The position numbers and the translations under genes are program-made. The notes beneath the pieces are model-generated. The model saw nothing but the letters and a program-made list of their open reading frames with translations. It had not been told where the DNA came from and did no database searches. A stretch of DNA of 64,000 nucleotides from an uncultured Eubacteriales bacterium (lineage in GTDB: Bacteria; Bacillota; Clostridia; Oscillospirales; Acutalibacteraceae), in NCBI GenBank assembly GCA_934729465.1, contig CAKVEP010000005.1, positions 1 to 64,000 of the forward strand. The letters run 5' to 3'. Below, piece by piece: positions 17,271 through 26,680 of this stretch (position 1 is the first letter of the stretch; each line of letters begins with the position of its first letter).

Positions 17271-19451
17271 TCATGCCCTGCACACAGACAAAACATTTTT
17301 TATTCTTGATATACTTGCAGTCACCGAATTAAGATGCTCAACATCCCTAACAACAACCACAACATCTATTGAAACAGTCTTGTTACTCATAATTTTAGAA
17401 TTAAGAGCTATAACCTTTAGCCTCATGTTGTATAGTTGCTTTGTAATATCCGAAAGAACAGATTCATTATCTTGAGCTTGAATTTTTATCATTACTTTAA
17501 ATTGTGGATTTTTGCTGTCAACCCAATGGACTTTCACCCATCTTTCAGGCTGGTCACACTTGGAAATATTCCTAGGAACATTACTACACCCAACCTTATG
17601 CACAGACACTCCATAACCTCTTGTTATAAAACCTATGATTTTATCCCCCGGAACAGGATTACAACATTTAGATATTCTTATTAAGCAATTGTCCATCCCC
17701 TCAACAAACACACTATCTTGTTTTTTGTTTCCAGTCTCCGGCGACGGCAATTTAGGCTTATTAGTTTCAATATTTCCCTTAAGCTTTATGTATCCATCCT
17801 TAATTTTAGGCATAACCCTCCATATTTGAAGTCCGCCGTAACCGATAGAAGCATAAAAATCATCTAAAGTGTTAAATTGATTTCTTCTGAATATTGGCTC
17901 TAAAATATTAGTAAGCTCTTCTTGAGTTAAAGATATATTATTTCTCCTTAACTCTTTTTCAACCTCAGCCTTACCTTCTAATATATTTTCGTCTCTTTTC
18001 TCACGCTTAAACCACTGTTTTATTTTTATTCTTGCTTCGCTCGTTCTAACGATTTTAAGCCAGTCTCTGTTTGGACCTTTAGTTTTATCTTTTGTGGTTA
18101 TAATTTCAACAATTTCGCCTGTTTTGACTTTGTAGTCTATAGGGACAATCCTCTTGTCTACCTTAGCTCCAATCATTTTGTTCCCGACTTCCGTATGGAT
18201 TGCATAAGCGAAATCTATAACCGTTGCACCAGTCGGCAAGCTAAGCACTCCTCCTTTCGGCGTTAAAACAAAAACTTCTTCAGGCGCCAAATCCAGCTTT
18301 ATATTTCTTATAATATCTGTTGCGTCTTCGGTGTCTTTTTGATTGTCAATCATCTGACGTATCCAAGCTAGACGTTTTTCAAGAGAATTTTCGCTTCCGG
18401 ATATTCCGAGCTTGTACTTCCAGTGAGCCGCTATACCGTATTCAGCAGTTCTGTGCATATCCCAAGTCCTTATTTGAGCTTCAAAAGGGATACCTTCCCT
18501 ACTTAGAACCGTTGTGTGCAGCGACTGATACATATTAGGTTTCGGAATCGATATATAATCTTTAAACCTGTTGGGGATTGGCTGGAACATATCGTGGATA
18601 ATTCCTAAAACATTATAGCAATCATTTACGGTGTCAACTATTATTCTAACAGCGTATATGTCGTAAATCTCTTCGATAGACCTACCCTTTAAAAACATTT
18701 TTCTATATATTCCGTTAGCGCTTTTTACTCTTCCTTCTATGTAAACATTCGGAATATATTGAGGGATTCTGTCTTTTATACGTTTTTTTATTACTTCCAA
18801 AAATTTTTCTCTGTCGTCTTTTCTCAACGCTAGAGAACGTTCAATTTCCTTATAGGCAACTGGGTCGAGCTGCTTTAAAGACAAATCTTCAAGTTCTTCC
18901 TTGATTTGACGTATACCCAAGCGATGCGCTATTGGAGCAAAAACTTCCATATTTTCAAGAGATTTATCTCTGCTTTTTTGAGGCGTCATACATCCTATTG
19001 TTCTCATGTTTTGGAGTCTGTCTGCAAGCTTTATTATTATTACCCTAATGTCTCTAGACATTGCTATAAGCATCTTCCTTATGTTTTCTGCCTGCTGCTC
19101 CTCTTTTGACGAATAAGGTATTTTACCTAATTTTGTTACGCCGTCAACTAAATTAGCAATTTCCTCTCCAAAATCTTTCTTAATATCGTCAATCGTAACG
19201 CTGGTGTCTTCAACAACATCATGTAAAATCGCTGCAACTATTGACTGAGTATCCATCCCCAGTTCACATAGTATGTAAGCCACCGATACAGGGTGCAATA
19301 TATAAGGAACCCCTGAAACTCTTTTTTGACCGTCATGAGCCTTAAACGCACATTTATAAGCTTTGTCTATAAGGTCTTTATCATAAGCGTTAGCGCTCGC
19401 ACTTACAATTTGAATTAAGCTATCATAATCTTTATACCGATTTTCACTCAT
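17271..19451 (-). CDS. relA: bifunctional (p)ppGpp synthetase/hydrolase Rel
   Basis: Stringent-response enzyme, 726 residues. In order: HD hydrolase domain (HPVSVAYILCE, AAILHDVVEDT), synthetase domain (YRKMFLKG and YQSLHTTV), TGS domain (near 400-460, VFVLTPKGGVLSLPTGATVIDFAY), a zinc-finger-type region with paired cysteines (CCNPVPGD and GCSNVP) and a C-terminal ACT domain. Both catalytic halves look intact, so it should make and degrade (p)ppGpp. The ATG at 19451 lies 8 bases after recJ stops, and its ribosome binding site GGGGTG overlaps the recJ stop codon, so the two are coupled. Confidence 0.96.
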   Translation of the reverse strand: MSENRYKDYDSLIQIVSASANAYDKDLIDKAYKCAFKAHDGQKRVSGVPYILHPVSVAYILCELGMDTQSIVAAILHDVVEDTSVTIDDIKKDFGEEIANLVDGVTKLGKIPYSSKEEQQAENIRKMLIAMSRDIRVIIIKLADRLQNMRTIGCMTPQKSRDKSLENMEVFAPIAHRLGIRQIKEELEDLSLKQLDPVAYKEIERSLALRKDDREKFLEVIKKRIKDRIPQYIPNVYIEGRVKSANGIYRKMFLKGRSIEEIYDIYAVRIIVDTVNDCYNVLGIIHDMFQPIPNRFKDYISIPKPNMYQSLHTTVLSREGIPFEAQIRTWDMHRTAEYGIAAHWKYKLGISGSENSLEKRLAWIRQMIDNQKDTEDATDIIRNIKLDLAPEEVFVLTPKGGVLSLPTGATVIDFAYAIHTEVGNKMIGAKVDKRIVPIDYKVKTGEIVEIITTKDKTKGPNRDWLKIVRTSEARIKIKQWFKREKRDENILEGKAEVEKELRRNNISLTQEELTNILEPIFRRNQFNTLDDFYASIGYGGLQIWRVMPKIKDGYIKLKGNIETNKPKLPSPETGNKKQDSVFVEGMDNCLIRISKCCNPVPGDKIIGFITRGYGVSVHKVGCSNVPRNISKCDQPERWVKVHWVDSKNPQFKVMIKIQAQDNESVLSDITKQLYNMRLKVIALNSKIMSNKTVSIDVVVVVRDVEHLNSVTASISRIKNVLSVCRA

Positions 19452-19458
19452 CTTATCA

Positions 19459-21513
19459 TCACCCCGTAATATCATTTTTACTTATATTACTTAATATTTG
19501 AGAGTCTTTCAAGTTAACTTTTTTACCATTATCGTTAATAGCAATATAATATTCGTCTTCCTTTGAAGAAACGCTCATTATGTCAAGCTCTTGCATAACA
19601 TCGAGTATAATTCTTATTTTAGCGCTGTTAAGCAATTCATTGTTTATTTTGTAGGATAACAGCTCGGGAGTATATATTTTTCTTTTATTTAATTTTATGT
19701 ATCTGTAAACCAGAGCAAATTCCTGCCTATCAGGGTAAATAAGCTTTATTTCATCTTGTGAAAGCTTTTCATTGAGCTTAAATTTTTCATAAACTCGTTT
19801 TTCCGTTAAACATTTATATGTGTCTAGTCCGCCGACTTTAACGTCTTTCACAAACAATGACAGTGAGCTATATCCTGCGTAGCTGTTTTTATGCATCGTG
19901 ACTGCTAAATCTATATTATCTCCCACATCATATAAAAAGCTTTTTTTGTTCTTGCCAAAATACATAGCCGTAACTTTTTTACCGTTTCTTTCAAGAGTAA
20001 GCCTTAAATGCTTTCCTCCCCCAACTTCGCATATATTACTAATTTTCATATTATAAAGTCCGAAAACCGGCTCTTTGTTGCCGCTTCCAAAAGGCTTTAA
20101 CTTATCAAGCTCATCTAAAACATCGTCTGACAGCGAAAGGGGACTTATCTTAAAATCTATACATAATTTTGATAACGGCATTTCTCCAAATTTGTCGGCA
20201 TAATTCAATAAGCACTCCTTAAACTTTCCTATATTACACGTTTTTAAGTTTATTCCTACCGCCATAGGATGTCCACCAAACCTGTCTAAATATTGCTCAC
20301 ACTCAGATATAGCGCTGTGCAGACAAAATCCTTCAATACTTCGCCCAGAGCCTTTGGCATCTTCATCGTCATAGCTTATTATTATACTTGGCTTTCCGTA
20401 TTTTTCGGTTACTCTTGCTGAAACTATTCCCAAAACACCGGGATGCCAACCTTTTCCTTCGCAAATTATAATTTTGTTTAGCAATCTTTGAGGCTCAAGT
20501 TTTAATTGTTGTTCTATGCTTGCCATTATTTTACTTTCCGTTGACTTACGTAAATCATTGTCGCTGTACATTTCGCTATATATTTCCTCGGCTTCTTCAA
20601 CGGATTCCGAAAGTAAAAATTTTATAGACTTATCTGCACTTCCCATTCTTCCGCAAGCATTTATTTTCGGGACGATATTAAATGCTACATCCATAGAATC
20701 TAAAACTTTTCCGTTTAAACCGAGTTTTTCAAGAATAACCTTAATAGCAGGTCTATTAGAGTTTTCTATGCAGGCAAGACCTTTTTTTATAAAATCTCTC
20801 GTTTCACCTTTTAGCTCTATAGAATCTCCTATCGTACCTATCGTAACTAAATCGCCATATAAATCCATAAGTTCGGCTAAACTTTTGTTTCCTTCTTCCA
20901 TAGCAACAATAGCTTTAAACGCAACCCCTACTCCAGCAAAATTTTTAAATTTACTTTTACAATCTTCTCTAAAAGGGTCAACAACAGCAAAAGCATTTGG
21001 AATTTTTGTTGGCGGTCTGTGATGGTCTGTGACTATAGTGTCAATACCTATTTTTTGCGCATATTCTATTTCTTTTTCTGCAGATATACCATTGTCCACC
21101 GTTAAAATAATGTCAACATCGCATTCTTTAAGATAATCTATAGCGTTCACATTCAAACCATAACCGTCTTCTTCTCTTTTAGGGATATAATATATAACAT
21201 TAGCTCCCTTGTCTTTCAAGTACAAATACATTAATACAGTAGCAGTAATTCCATCTGCATCATAGTCGCCGTAAATACATATTTTTTCAAAATTGTCTAT
21301 AGCCGACCTAAGTCTTAACACAAATTTATCCATGTCTATAAAATCATGTGGACTTGAAAAATCGTTATATTCATTTAAAAATTTTAATATGTCTTCCTTA
21401 TCATTAAATCCTCTTATACTCAACAGTACAGATAAAAAAGGGGTTATTCCCAAATCCTGAGAAATTTTTAATGCAAAATCTTTGTCAACACTCGAAACAA
21501 TCCAATTTTTCAT
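19459..21513 (-). CDS. recJ: single-stranded-DNA-specific exonuclease RecJ
   Basis: 5'-3' single-strand exonuclease for recombination and base-excision repair. DHH-family motifs are present: YGDYDADGITATVLMYL (motif I), a later DNG, and DHHRPPTKIP. The DHHA1 domain contains GWHPGVLGIVSARV and GSGRSIEGF, and an OB-fold region (HLRLTLERNGKK) follows. About 684 residues, longer than the E. coli protein because of a C-terminal extension usual in Firmicutes. The ATG at 21513 with AAAAGGG just upstream is preferred over GTG codons further up. Followed directly by rel. Confidence 0.94.
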   Translation of the reverse strand: MKNWIVSSVDKDFALKISQDLGITPFLSVLLSIRGFNDKEDILKFLNEYNDFSSPHDFIDMDKFVLRLRSAIDNFEKICIYGDYDADGITATVLMYLYLKDKGANVIYYIPKREEDGYGLNVNAIDYLKECDVDIILTVDNGISAEKEIEYAQKIGIDTIVTDHHRPPTKIPNAFAVVDPFREDCKSKFKNFAGVGVAFKAIVAMEEGNKSLAELMDLYGDLVTIGTIGDSIELKGETRDFIKKGLACIENSNRPAIKVILEKLGLNGKVLDSMDVAFNIVPKINACGRMGSADKSIKFLLSESVEEAEEIYSEMYSDNDLRKSTESKIMASIEQQLKLEPQRLLNKIIICEGKGWHPGVLGIVSARVTEKYGKPSIIISYDDEDAKGSGRSIEGFCLHSAISECEQYLDRFGGHPMAVGINLKTCNIGKFKECLLNYADKFGEMPLSKLCIDFKISPLSLSDDVLDELDKLKPFGSGNKEPVFGLYNMKISNICEVGGGKHLRLTLERNGKKVTAMYFGKNKKSFLYDVGDNIDLAVTMHKNSYAGYSSLSLFVKDVKVGGLDTYKCLTEKRVYEKFKLNEKLSQDEIKLIYPDRQEFALVYRYIKLNKRKIYTPELLSYKINNELLNSAKIRIILDVMQELDIMSVSSKEDEYYIAINDNGKKVNLKDSQILSNISKNDITG

Positions 21514-21580
21514 TTTGTCCCTTTTCACCACCTTTACCAGATTATTTTATCATTTTTATAAATATGTTTCAACTAATACT

Positions 21581-22288
21581 CTAATTATAAATTATGTCTT
21601 TTATAACCTCGGAAGCAATAATCAGTCCTGCAACCGACGGGACAAACGATATACTTGTTGGAACTATTTTTTTAGTTACATTCTCATCTTCCGTTCCGCT
21701 TACAACAGGTTTTTCATCGGAATACACGACTTTTAATTTTTTTATTCCACTTTTTTTAAGTTCACGTCTCATGACCCTGGCTAGTGGACAAACCTGTGTT
21801 TTATAAATATCACAAACTTTAAAATTCATAGGATTAAGCTTGTTTCCCGTTCCCATACTGCTTATTATTCTAGCGTTTTCATTATTAGCTTTAACTGCAA
21901 TATGTACTTTACAAGACACAGAATCAATGGCATCGACAATATAGTCATATTCTGAAAAATCCCAGTCAGAGGAATTTGTTTCATTAAAATAGCATCTATT
22001 AGCTATAACATTCGCCTCAGGGTTAATGTCTAAAATACGCCTTTTCATTACATCAACCTTGTATTCACCTATTGTCTTGTGAGTTGCCACAAGCTGACGG
22101 TTTATATTACTTACATTGACTGTGTCTCCATCAAACAAAACTAAATTTCCAACCCCGGCTCTTGCTAAAGCCTCCGTCACATATGACCCTACTCCTCCAA
22201 CTCCAAATATTATTATTTTAGACTTCGATAGCTTCTCAAGTGCTTCTTCGCCTATTAAATTACTCGTCCTTGATAAAAAATCATACAT
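21581..22288 (-). CDS. tcdA: tRNA threonylcarbamoyladenosine dehydratase TcdA-like (E1 fold)
   Basis: ThiF/MoeB/E1-like ATP-dependent enzyme, 235 residues. The nucleotide loop GVGGVGSYVTEALARAGVG is followed by LFDGDTVNVSNINRQ, a hallmark of the family. YIVDAIDSVSCKV and CPLARVMRRELKK match the TcdA (CsdL/YgdL) subgroup, which cyclises t6A to ct6A in tRNA at position 37. ATG 22288 follows TAGGTG. It is the first gene of the leftward block beginning with recJ. The tsaD gene for t6A itself lies 20 kb away in the same window. Confidence 0.85.
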   Translation of the reverse strand: MYDFLSRTSNLIGEEALEKLSKSKIIIFGVGGVGSYVTEALARAGVGNLVLFDGDTVNVSNINRQLVATHKTIGEYKVDVMKRRILDINPEANVIANRCYFNETNSSDWDFSEYDYIVDAIDSVSCKVHIAVKANNENARIISSMGTGNKLNPMNFKVCDIYKTQVCPLARVMRRELKKSGIKKLKVVYSDEKPVVSGTEDENVTKKIVPTSISFVPSVAGLIIASEVIKDIIYN

Positions 22289-22307
22289 TTTAATCACCTA
22301 TATAAAT

Positions 22308-22343
22308 AAAATAAAAACTGCCCAATCCTTTCAAACCGGGCAA
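22308..22343 (-). terminator. terminator after natAB
   Basis: Short GC stem TGCCC (22319-22323) / GGGCA (22338-22342) followed on the minus strand by GTTTTTATTTTAT, just after the natB stop. Confidence 0.55.
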
Positions 22344-22361
22344 TTAAATAATACATCAATA

Positions 22362-23549
22362 TTATAATCTAAACAAGACGTCTTCTTTTTTAAATAATCT
22401 TTGCATCATAAAGAGAGCAATCGCAATATAAACAATCATCCAGCCTAATACTATTCCCAAATGAGCAAAATTTACAGCTGACCCAAATACCTCTTTTATT
22501 ATACACACGACGTTTAATATCGGGACACTCAAATAAGGTAAGCTTATATTTGCTAAATCCATATTGTATGCAAAAAGTGTTGGAACTAAGCTAATTACTA
22601 TAACAGGCGTAAAGTAAGTTTGAGCTTCTTTATATGACTTTGAATACACACCAATTGTAAGGTTAATAGCGGCAAAAAGCATCGCCGTAAATAAAGTTAT
22701 AACAAGTAAGGTTAGCATTTCCACAGCGCTTATCTGAACATCCTTATTTGATGAAATTTTCAAATATCCCCACAGACCAAACGTTGCACATATTCCCGTA
22801 AGCATACCTAAAACCGTTGTCGCTAATAATTTACCCATTATTATTGCTGTTCTGTCTGCTCCCGTCGATAGTAAAGCTTCAAGTGTTCCACGTTCTTTTT
22901 CCCCTGCACTAAGCTCTGCTGCTGTTCCGAATGTTCCAACGCAACTATACATTATCAGCATTAGAGGAACTAGCATATTAAAATATATTGAACTTAAATC
23001 GATAGATTTTGTTTGTTCGTCTATGTAATTTTGAACTTCATCTGTTATATCCTTAGAAAGTCTTTTATTGAGCTCTTCTGCATTAGAGGCAACATTTTCT
23101 CCTGTTAATTCTGAAGATAAGTTTTCCTGAAAAAAATTCACATAAGTAAAAAATATATTTGAAGTCATCACAGAGTTAACAGAATTATCTTCCTTTTTGT
23201 AAAAATCCTTTAAATAATCTTGTCTATCTAACATTCTCTGGTCTGCGTCTTCGTAAATATCTACATAACAAAAGATTTGTCCTGTGTTTAAAGCCTTATT
23301 AACATCGTCAACATCCACTATCTCAATTCCCTTTTGAGCATTCATGAAACTATAAAAACAGTTTTCTTTGCTGCTTATTCCAATTCTAATATTTTCTACC
23401 TTCTGAGAGTTTTTCATTGCAAAATCAGTTATAAAGAGAATACCCGGTAACAGCAGTAACGGTACAAGTAAACCGATTATAAAGGTTTTTTTATCCCTGA
23501 AAATACATTTAAGCTCTTTTAAAAATACTACTCTCATCTGCTTAAACAT
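22362..23549 (-). CDS. natB: ABC transporter permease, NatB-like
   Basis: Membrane subunit of a NatAB-type exporter, 395 residues. An N-terminal helix (FIIGLLVPLLLLPGILFI, about 28-45) is followed by a large extracytoplasmic domain (about 50-190) and five or six helices in the C-terminal half. FGTAAELSAGEKERGTLE precedes the helices, the conserved motif of ABC-2 permeases of this group. NatAB exports sodium in Bacillus, but homologues have varied substrates, so the name is by family. The ATG at 23549 follows GGAGGTG and overlaps natA by 8 bases. Confidence 0.85.
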   Translation of the reverse strand: MFKQMRVVFLKELKCIFRDKKTFIIGLLVPLLLLPGILFITDFAMKNSQKVENIRIGISSKENCFYSFMNAQKGIEIVDVDDVNKALNTGQIFCYVDIYEDADQRMLDRQDYLKDFYKKEDNSVNSVMTSNIFFTYVNFFQENLSSELTGENVASNAEELNKRLSKDITDEVQNYIDEQTKSIDLSSIYFNMLVPLMLIMYSCVGTFGTAAELSAGEKERGTLEALLSTGADRTAIIMGKLLATTVLGMLTGICATFGLWGYLKISSNKDVQISAVEMLTLLVITLFTAMLFAAINLTIGVYSKSYKEAQTYFTPVIVISLVPTLFAYNMDLANISLPYLSVPILNVVCIIKEVFGSAVNFAHLGIVLGWMIVYIAIALFMMQRLFKKEDVLFRL

Positions 23550-24276
23550 TGTTTTCACCTCCACATACTAAATCAAAAAGCATATTATTTATTTCTCTGT
23601 CTGTAAACTTTTCCCTACATTCGTTAACGTCAAATATTTTCATTATCTTTCCTTTGTTCAAAACAACCATTCTATCTGAATAATTTTTTATACTTTCCAT
23701 TGAGTGGCTCGAAAATATTATACTTTTATTTTGGTTTTTACAGTGTTCCATAAAGTCAAAAACCGTTTTAGCGGCTTTAAAGTCCAAACCCGATTCCGGC
23801 TCGTCAAACAAAATAGCGTCAGGATTATGAATAATGGCTCTGGCTATGGCTATTTTTTGTTTCATACCTTTTGAAAATGTACCAACTTGCCTATCAACAT
23901 AATCACTAAATCCAAAATGTTCAATAAGTTCTGATATTCTTTTGTTGGTTTCGTTTGAAGACATTCCATTAAGCTTTGCAAAATACTCCAAATTTTCCCT
24001 TGCAGTAAGCCTGTCGTATAACCCCACTTCACTACCGAATAGTATTCCTATATTTTTTCGAACTTCCTTTTGCTGAGTAATTAAATCAAACCCATTTACT
24101 TTAGCATTTCCGGATGTGGGTTTAAGCATGGTACTTATAATTCTTAAAAGAGTTGATTTTCCCGCACCATTCTCCCCCAGCAAGCCGACTATTTCACCAT
24201 CGTTAACTTCAAAGGATACGTTTTTTAGTGCTTCACATTTTTCATATTTTTTAGATATGTCTAAAATCTGTATCAA
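23542..24276 (-). CDS. natA: ABC transporter ATP-binding protein, NatA-like
   Basis: ATPase partner of the downstream permease, 244 residues. Walker A GENGAGKST, Q-loop region, signature FSKGMKQKIAIARAI, and Walker B AILFDEPESGLD; the D-loop reads ESGLD rather than the common TNGLD. It is the first gene of a two-gene operon with its own promoter at 24335-24363, divergent from oadGB. Confidence 0.9.
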   Translation of the reverse strand: MIQILDISKKYEKCEALKNVSFEVNDGEIVGLLGENGAGKSTLLRIISTMLKPTSGNAKVNGFDLITQQKEVRKNIGILFGSEVGLYDRLTARENLEYFAKLNGMSSNETNKRISELIEHFGFSDYVDRQVGTFSKGMKQKIAIARAIIHNPDAILFDEPESGLDFKAAKTVFDFMEHCKNQNKSIIFSSHSMESIKNYSDRMVVLNKGKIMKIFDVNECREKFTDREINNMLFDLVCGGENNV

Positions 24277-24334
24277 TTAAAACACCACCTCATACACAAT
24301 AAATTGTTACTATAACACAAAACTTACTATTTTA

Positions 24335-24363
24335 ATTTTAAACTCTTATTAAAAAAATGTCAA
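24335..24363 (-). promoter_or_regulatory. promoter of natAB
   Basis: Minus strand TTGACA (plus 24358-24363), 17 bases, TAAAAT (plus 24335-24340). Confidence 0.65.
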
Positions 24364-24396
24364 GACAAACTCTTCGTATTCTACATCAAACTACGA

Positions 24397-24425
24397 TTGA
24401 ATAATTAGCTTATAAATGGTATAAT
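24397..24425 (+). promoter_or_regulatory. promoter of oadG-oadB
   Basis: TTGAAT (24397-24402), 17 bases, TATAAT (24420-24425), back to back with the natAB promoter. Confidence 0.65.
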
Positions 24426-24488
24426 TCTAACTTAATGAAAATTTTTAAAATATATAATTTAATTTCATTATAAAAGGAGTGAGTTAAT

Positions 24489-24842
24489 ATGATCAAAGTA
24501 AGCTTAGCATTAATTGTTTTATTCACAGGAATTATAGTTGTTTTTTTAGTACTTGTATTGCTAAGTTTGATAATAAAAGGGTTTTCAAAGGTAACAAATT
24601 TATATGATAAAAAAACACAAAACTATAATTTACAAAAAAATTGTAAAACAGTTTCCTATTCAAATGTACCCGATGAGAAAATAAATCCGGAAATTATAGC
24701 TGTAATATCAGCTGCTGTTTACTCTTTTATTAACACCGGCAATAAAAAATACAAAATCACAGAAATTAAAAAACATCCCTCCATTGATTTATCTTGGAAA
24801 AACGCCGGTCTTATCCAAAACACTACTCCGTTTTTTAAATAA
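24489..24842 (+). CDS. oadG: sodium-pump decarboxylase gamma subunit (OadG family)
   Basis: Small membrane-anchored subunit, 117 residues. One N-terminal transmembrane helix (about 6-30) and a cytosolic tail. The tail has IAVISAAVYSFI and ends in WKNAGLIQNTTPFFK; both features match OadG/MmdD-type subunits that hold a biotin-dependent decarboxylase on the membrane. The start follows AAAGGAGTGAG. The beta subunit follows 17 bases later. The alpha (carboxyltransferase) and biotin carrier subunits are not in the window. Confidence 0.75.
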   Translation: MIKVSLALIVLFTGIIVVFLVLVLLSLIIKGFSKVTNLYDKKTQNYNLQKNCKTVSYSNVPDEKINPEIIAVISAAVYSFINTGNKKYKITEIKKHPSIDLSWKNAGLIQNTTPFFK

Positions 24843-24859
24843 ATATGAGGTGAATTTAA

Positions 24860-26098
24860 ATGATAATATTCAATAAAATTATCGAATCAATTTTGAGTAT
24901 AGCATTATCATCCGGCATTTTTTCTTTGCCGTTTGAAAATTACATAATGTTAATAATATCTTGCGTACTGTTGTATCTTGCAATAGTAAAAAAATTTGAG
25001 CCATTGCTCCTTTTACCAATAGCGTTTGGTATGTTTTTAGTAAACCTCTATCCTCCTATAATGGCTATGCCTGAAACTGTTTTAAAACCCGTTTCAAAAT
25101 ACATAATTGAAAACGGCTTTCCTGGAAATTATCCTGTTGTAGAAATACTCGGACAACAATTTTATCAAATTCAAAAAAACGGTGGACTTTTATACTATCT
25201 TTATCAAGGCGTTAAACTCGGGATATATCCCCCTCTTATATTCCTCGGAATTGGCGCTATGACTGATTTTAGTCCTTTAATAGCTAATCCTAAAAGTCTT
25301 TTAATGGGTGCTGCCGCTCAGCTTGGCATATTTATAACGTTTATTGGAGCGTTACTTCTTGGATTTACGCCAAATGAATCCGGAGCAATTTCAATAATCG
25401 GAGGTGCAGATGGTCCAACCGCAATTTTCGTTACTTCAAAATTATCTCCTGAATTATTAGGACCAATCGCAATTGCAGCATATTCATACATGGCGTTAAT
25501 TCCAATTATTCAGCCTCCGATAATGAAATGGCTCACCACAAAAGAAGAGCGAAGCGTTGTTATGACTCAGCTAAGACCTGTTTCTAAAACGGAAAAAATA
25601 TTGTTTCCTATAGTAACAACTATAGTCGTTTCGCTACTCGTACCAGAAGCATCAACGCTTGTTGGAATGCTAATGCTCGGAAATTTACTAAAAGAAAGCG
25701 GTGTTTGCTCAAGACTTTCTAAAACAGCCCAAAATGAGCTATTAAACATAATTACGATATTACTTGGTTTATCGGTTGGAGCAACGGCAACGGGAAATAA
25801 CTTTTTGAATTTAAAAACTTTGTCTATAATAGTGTTAGGGTTAATGTCCTTCTGCTTCGGGACAATCGGAGGAATATTATTTGGAAAACTTATGTATAGA
25901 ATGACCAAAGGAAAAGTAAACCCTATTATCGGAGCGGCAGGTGTTTCGGCTGTACCAATGGCTGCAAGAGTTGCTCAAAAGGTAGGACAAGAGGAAAATC
26001 CAAATAATTTTCTTTTAATGCATGCTATGGGTCCAAATGTTTCAGGGGTAATAGGTTCAGCTGTTGCCGCTGGTGTTTTGATTTCAATTTTAGGCTAG
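24860..26098 (+). CDS. oadB: sodium ion-translocating decarboxylase beta subunit
   Basis: Integral membrane subunit (412 residues, about nine or more helices) that couples decarboxylation of carboxybiotin to Na+ export. Family signatures: GIGAMTDFSPLIANP, SIIGGADGPTAIFV, IIQPPIMKWLTT, and GNNFLNLKTL. The C-terminal part has NPIIGAAGVSAVPMAARV and LMHAMGPNVSGVIGSA, all typical of OadB/GcdB/MmdB. The substrate (oxaloacetate, methylmalonyl-CoA or glutaconyl-CoA) is set by the alpha subunit, which is encoded elsewhere. Confidence 0.95.
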   Translation: MIIFNKIIESILSIALSSGIFSLPFENYIMLIISCVLLYLAIVKKFEPLLLLPIAFGMFLVNLYPPIMAMPETVLKPVSKYIIENGFPGNYPVVEILGQQFYQIQKNGGLLYYLYQGVKLGIYPPLIFLGIGAMTDFSPLIANPKSLLMGAAAQLGIFITFIGALLLGFTPNESGAISIIGGADGPTAIFVTSKLSPELLGPIAIAAYSYMALIPIIQPPIMKWLTTKEERSVVMTQLRPVSKTEKILFPIVTTIVVSLLVPEASTLVGMLMLGNLLKESGVCSRLSKTAQNELLNIITILLGLSVGATATGNNFLNLKTLSIIVLGLMSFCFGTIGGILFGKLMYRMTKGKVNPIIGAAGVSAVPMAARVAQKVGQEENPNNFLLMHAMGPNVSGVIGSAVAAGVLISILG

Positions 26099-26176
26099 AA
26101 TATTTACAAAAAATCAATTATTTGTATGAAAATAAAAACGAAATTTCACAATCATTTAAAATTTTACTTTTTATTA

Positions 26177-26205
26177 TTGCTTTTTTAAAACCGCTGTGCT
26201 AAAAT
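26177..26205 (+). promoter_or_regulatory. promoter of tRNA-Arg
   Basis: TTGCTT (26177-26182), 17 bases, TAAAAT (26200-26205), 11 bases before the mature tRNA 5' end. Confidence 0.55.
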
Positions 26206-26216
26206 ACAAGAGTAGT

Positions 26217-26293
26217 GCGCCGATAGCTCAGCTGGATAGAGTGTTTGGCTACGAACCAAAAGGTCGGGGGTTCGAATCCCTCTCGGCGCGCCA
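26217..26293 (+). tRNA. tRNA-Arg (anticodon ACG)
   Basis: Complete cloverleaf: acceptor GCGCCGA paired with TCGGCGC, D arm GCTC-AGCTGGATA-GAGT, anticodon stem TTTGG/CCAAA with loop CTACGAA, T arm GGGGG-TTCGAAT-CCCTC, discriminator G and an encoded CCA. ACG reads CGN arginine codons after A-to-I editing by TadA. It stands alone with its own promoter and terminator. Confidence 0.97.
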
Positions 26294-26297
26294 ATTG

Positions 26298-26341
26298 ACG
26301 TCTTATGAAGGATTTTTATTTCTTTTATAAGGCGTTTTTTA
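26298..26341 (+). terminator. terminator after tRNA-Arg
   Basis: A 12-bp stem with two G-T pairs (26298-26309 with 26323-26334) followed by six T residues. Confidence 0.8.
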
Positions 26342-26371
26342 GTTACTGTTAAAAATGTTAAACATGTGTAG

Positions 26372-26572
26372 TTATTTTTTTGCCACCATTGATACTTTAC
26401 GGGCATAAGTTTCTGCTGTTATTTTTGTTCTTCTTTCTGAAACAGAAGTTTTTAAAAAACTGTCATTTTTATGTTTCTTTAAATACGCTTCAAGGTCATT
26501 TAAACGCCATTTATTAACTTAATTTTGTATCAAATTTTTAACTCTTTTGTAGGCAAATTTACCGACCCTTTC
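26372..26572 (-). pseudogene. remnant of a small HTH (excisionase-like) DNA-binding gene
   Basis: One minus-strand frame of about 67 codons reads through an internal TAA at 26519-26521 and is closed upstream by another stop at 26573. After the internal stop comes VNKWRLNDLEAYLKKH, the typical C-terminal end of an excisionase/HTH-17 domain (compare RWRxxDLExYL), then a 30-residue basic tail ending in KVSMVAKK. The N-terminal recognition helix part is missing or scrambled. Position next to a tRNA gene suits a decayed integrated element. The rest of the 26342-26746 gap holds only A/T-rich sequence and the terminator of the next gene. Confidence 0.5.
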
Positions 26573-26680
26573 TTATTTTGAATATTGTAGCATATTTTTG
26601 TAATTTCATAAATAATTGCTAAAATTTAAGATTATTTTTAATACTTCCAACCCCCTAAAATCCGTTATATTTTTTAAGAT

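Noticed and set aside
26185..26406. Minus-strand frame across the tRNA with a RTPDLLVRSQTLYPAELSAH stretch
   Set aside because: This is the well-known false translation of a tRNA gene.
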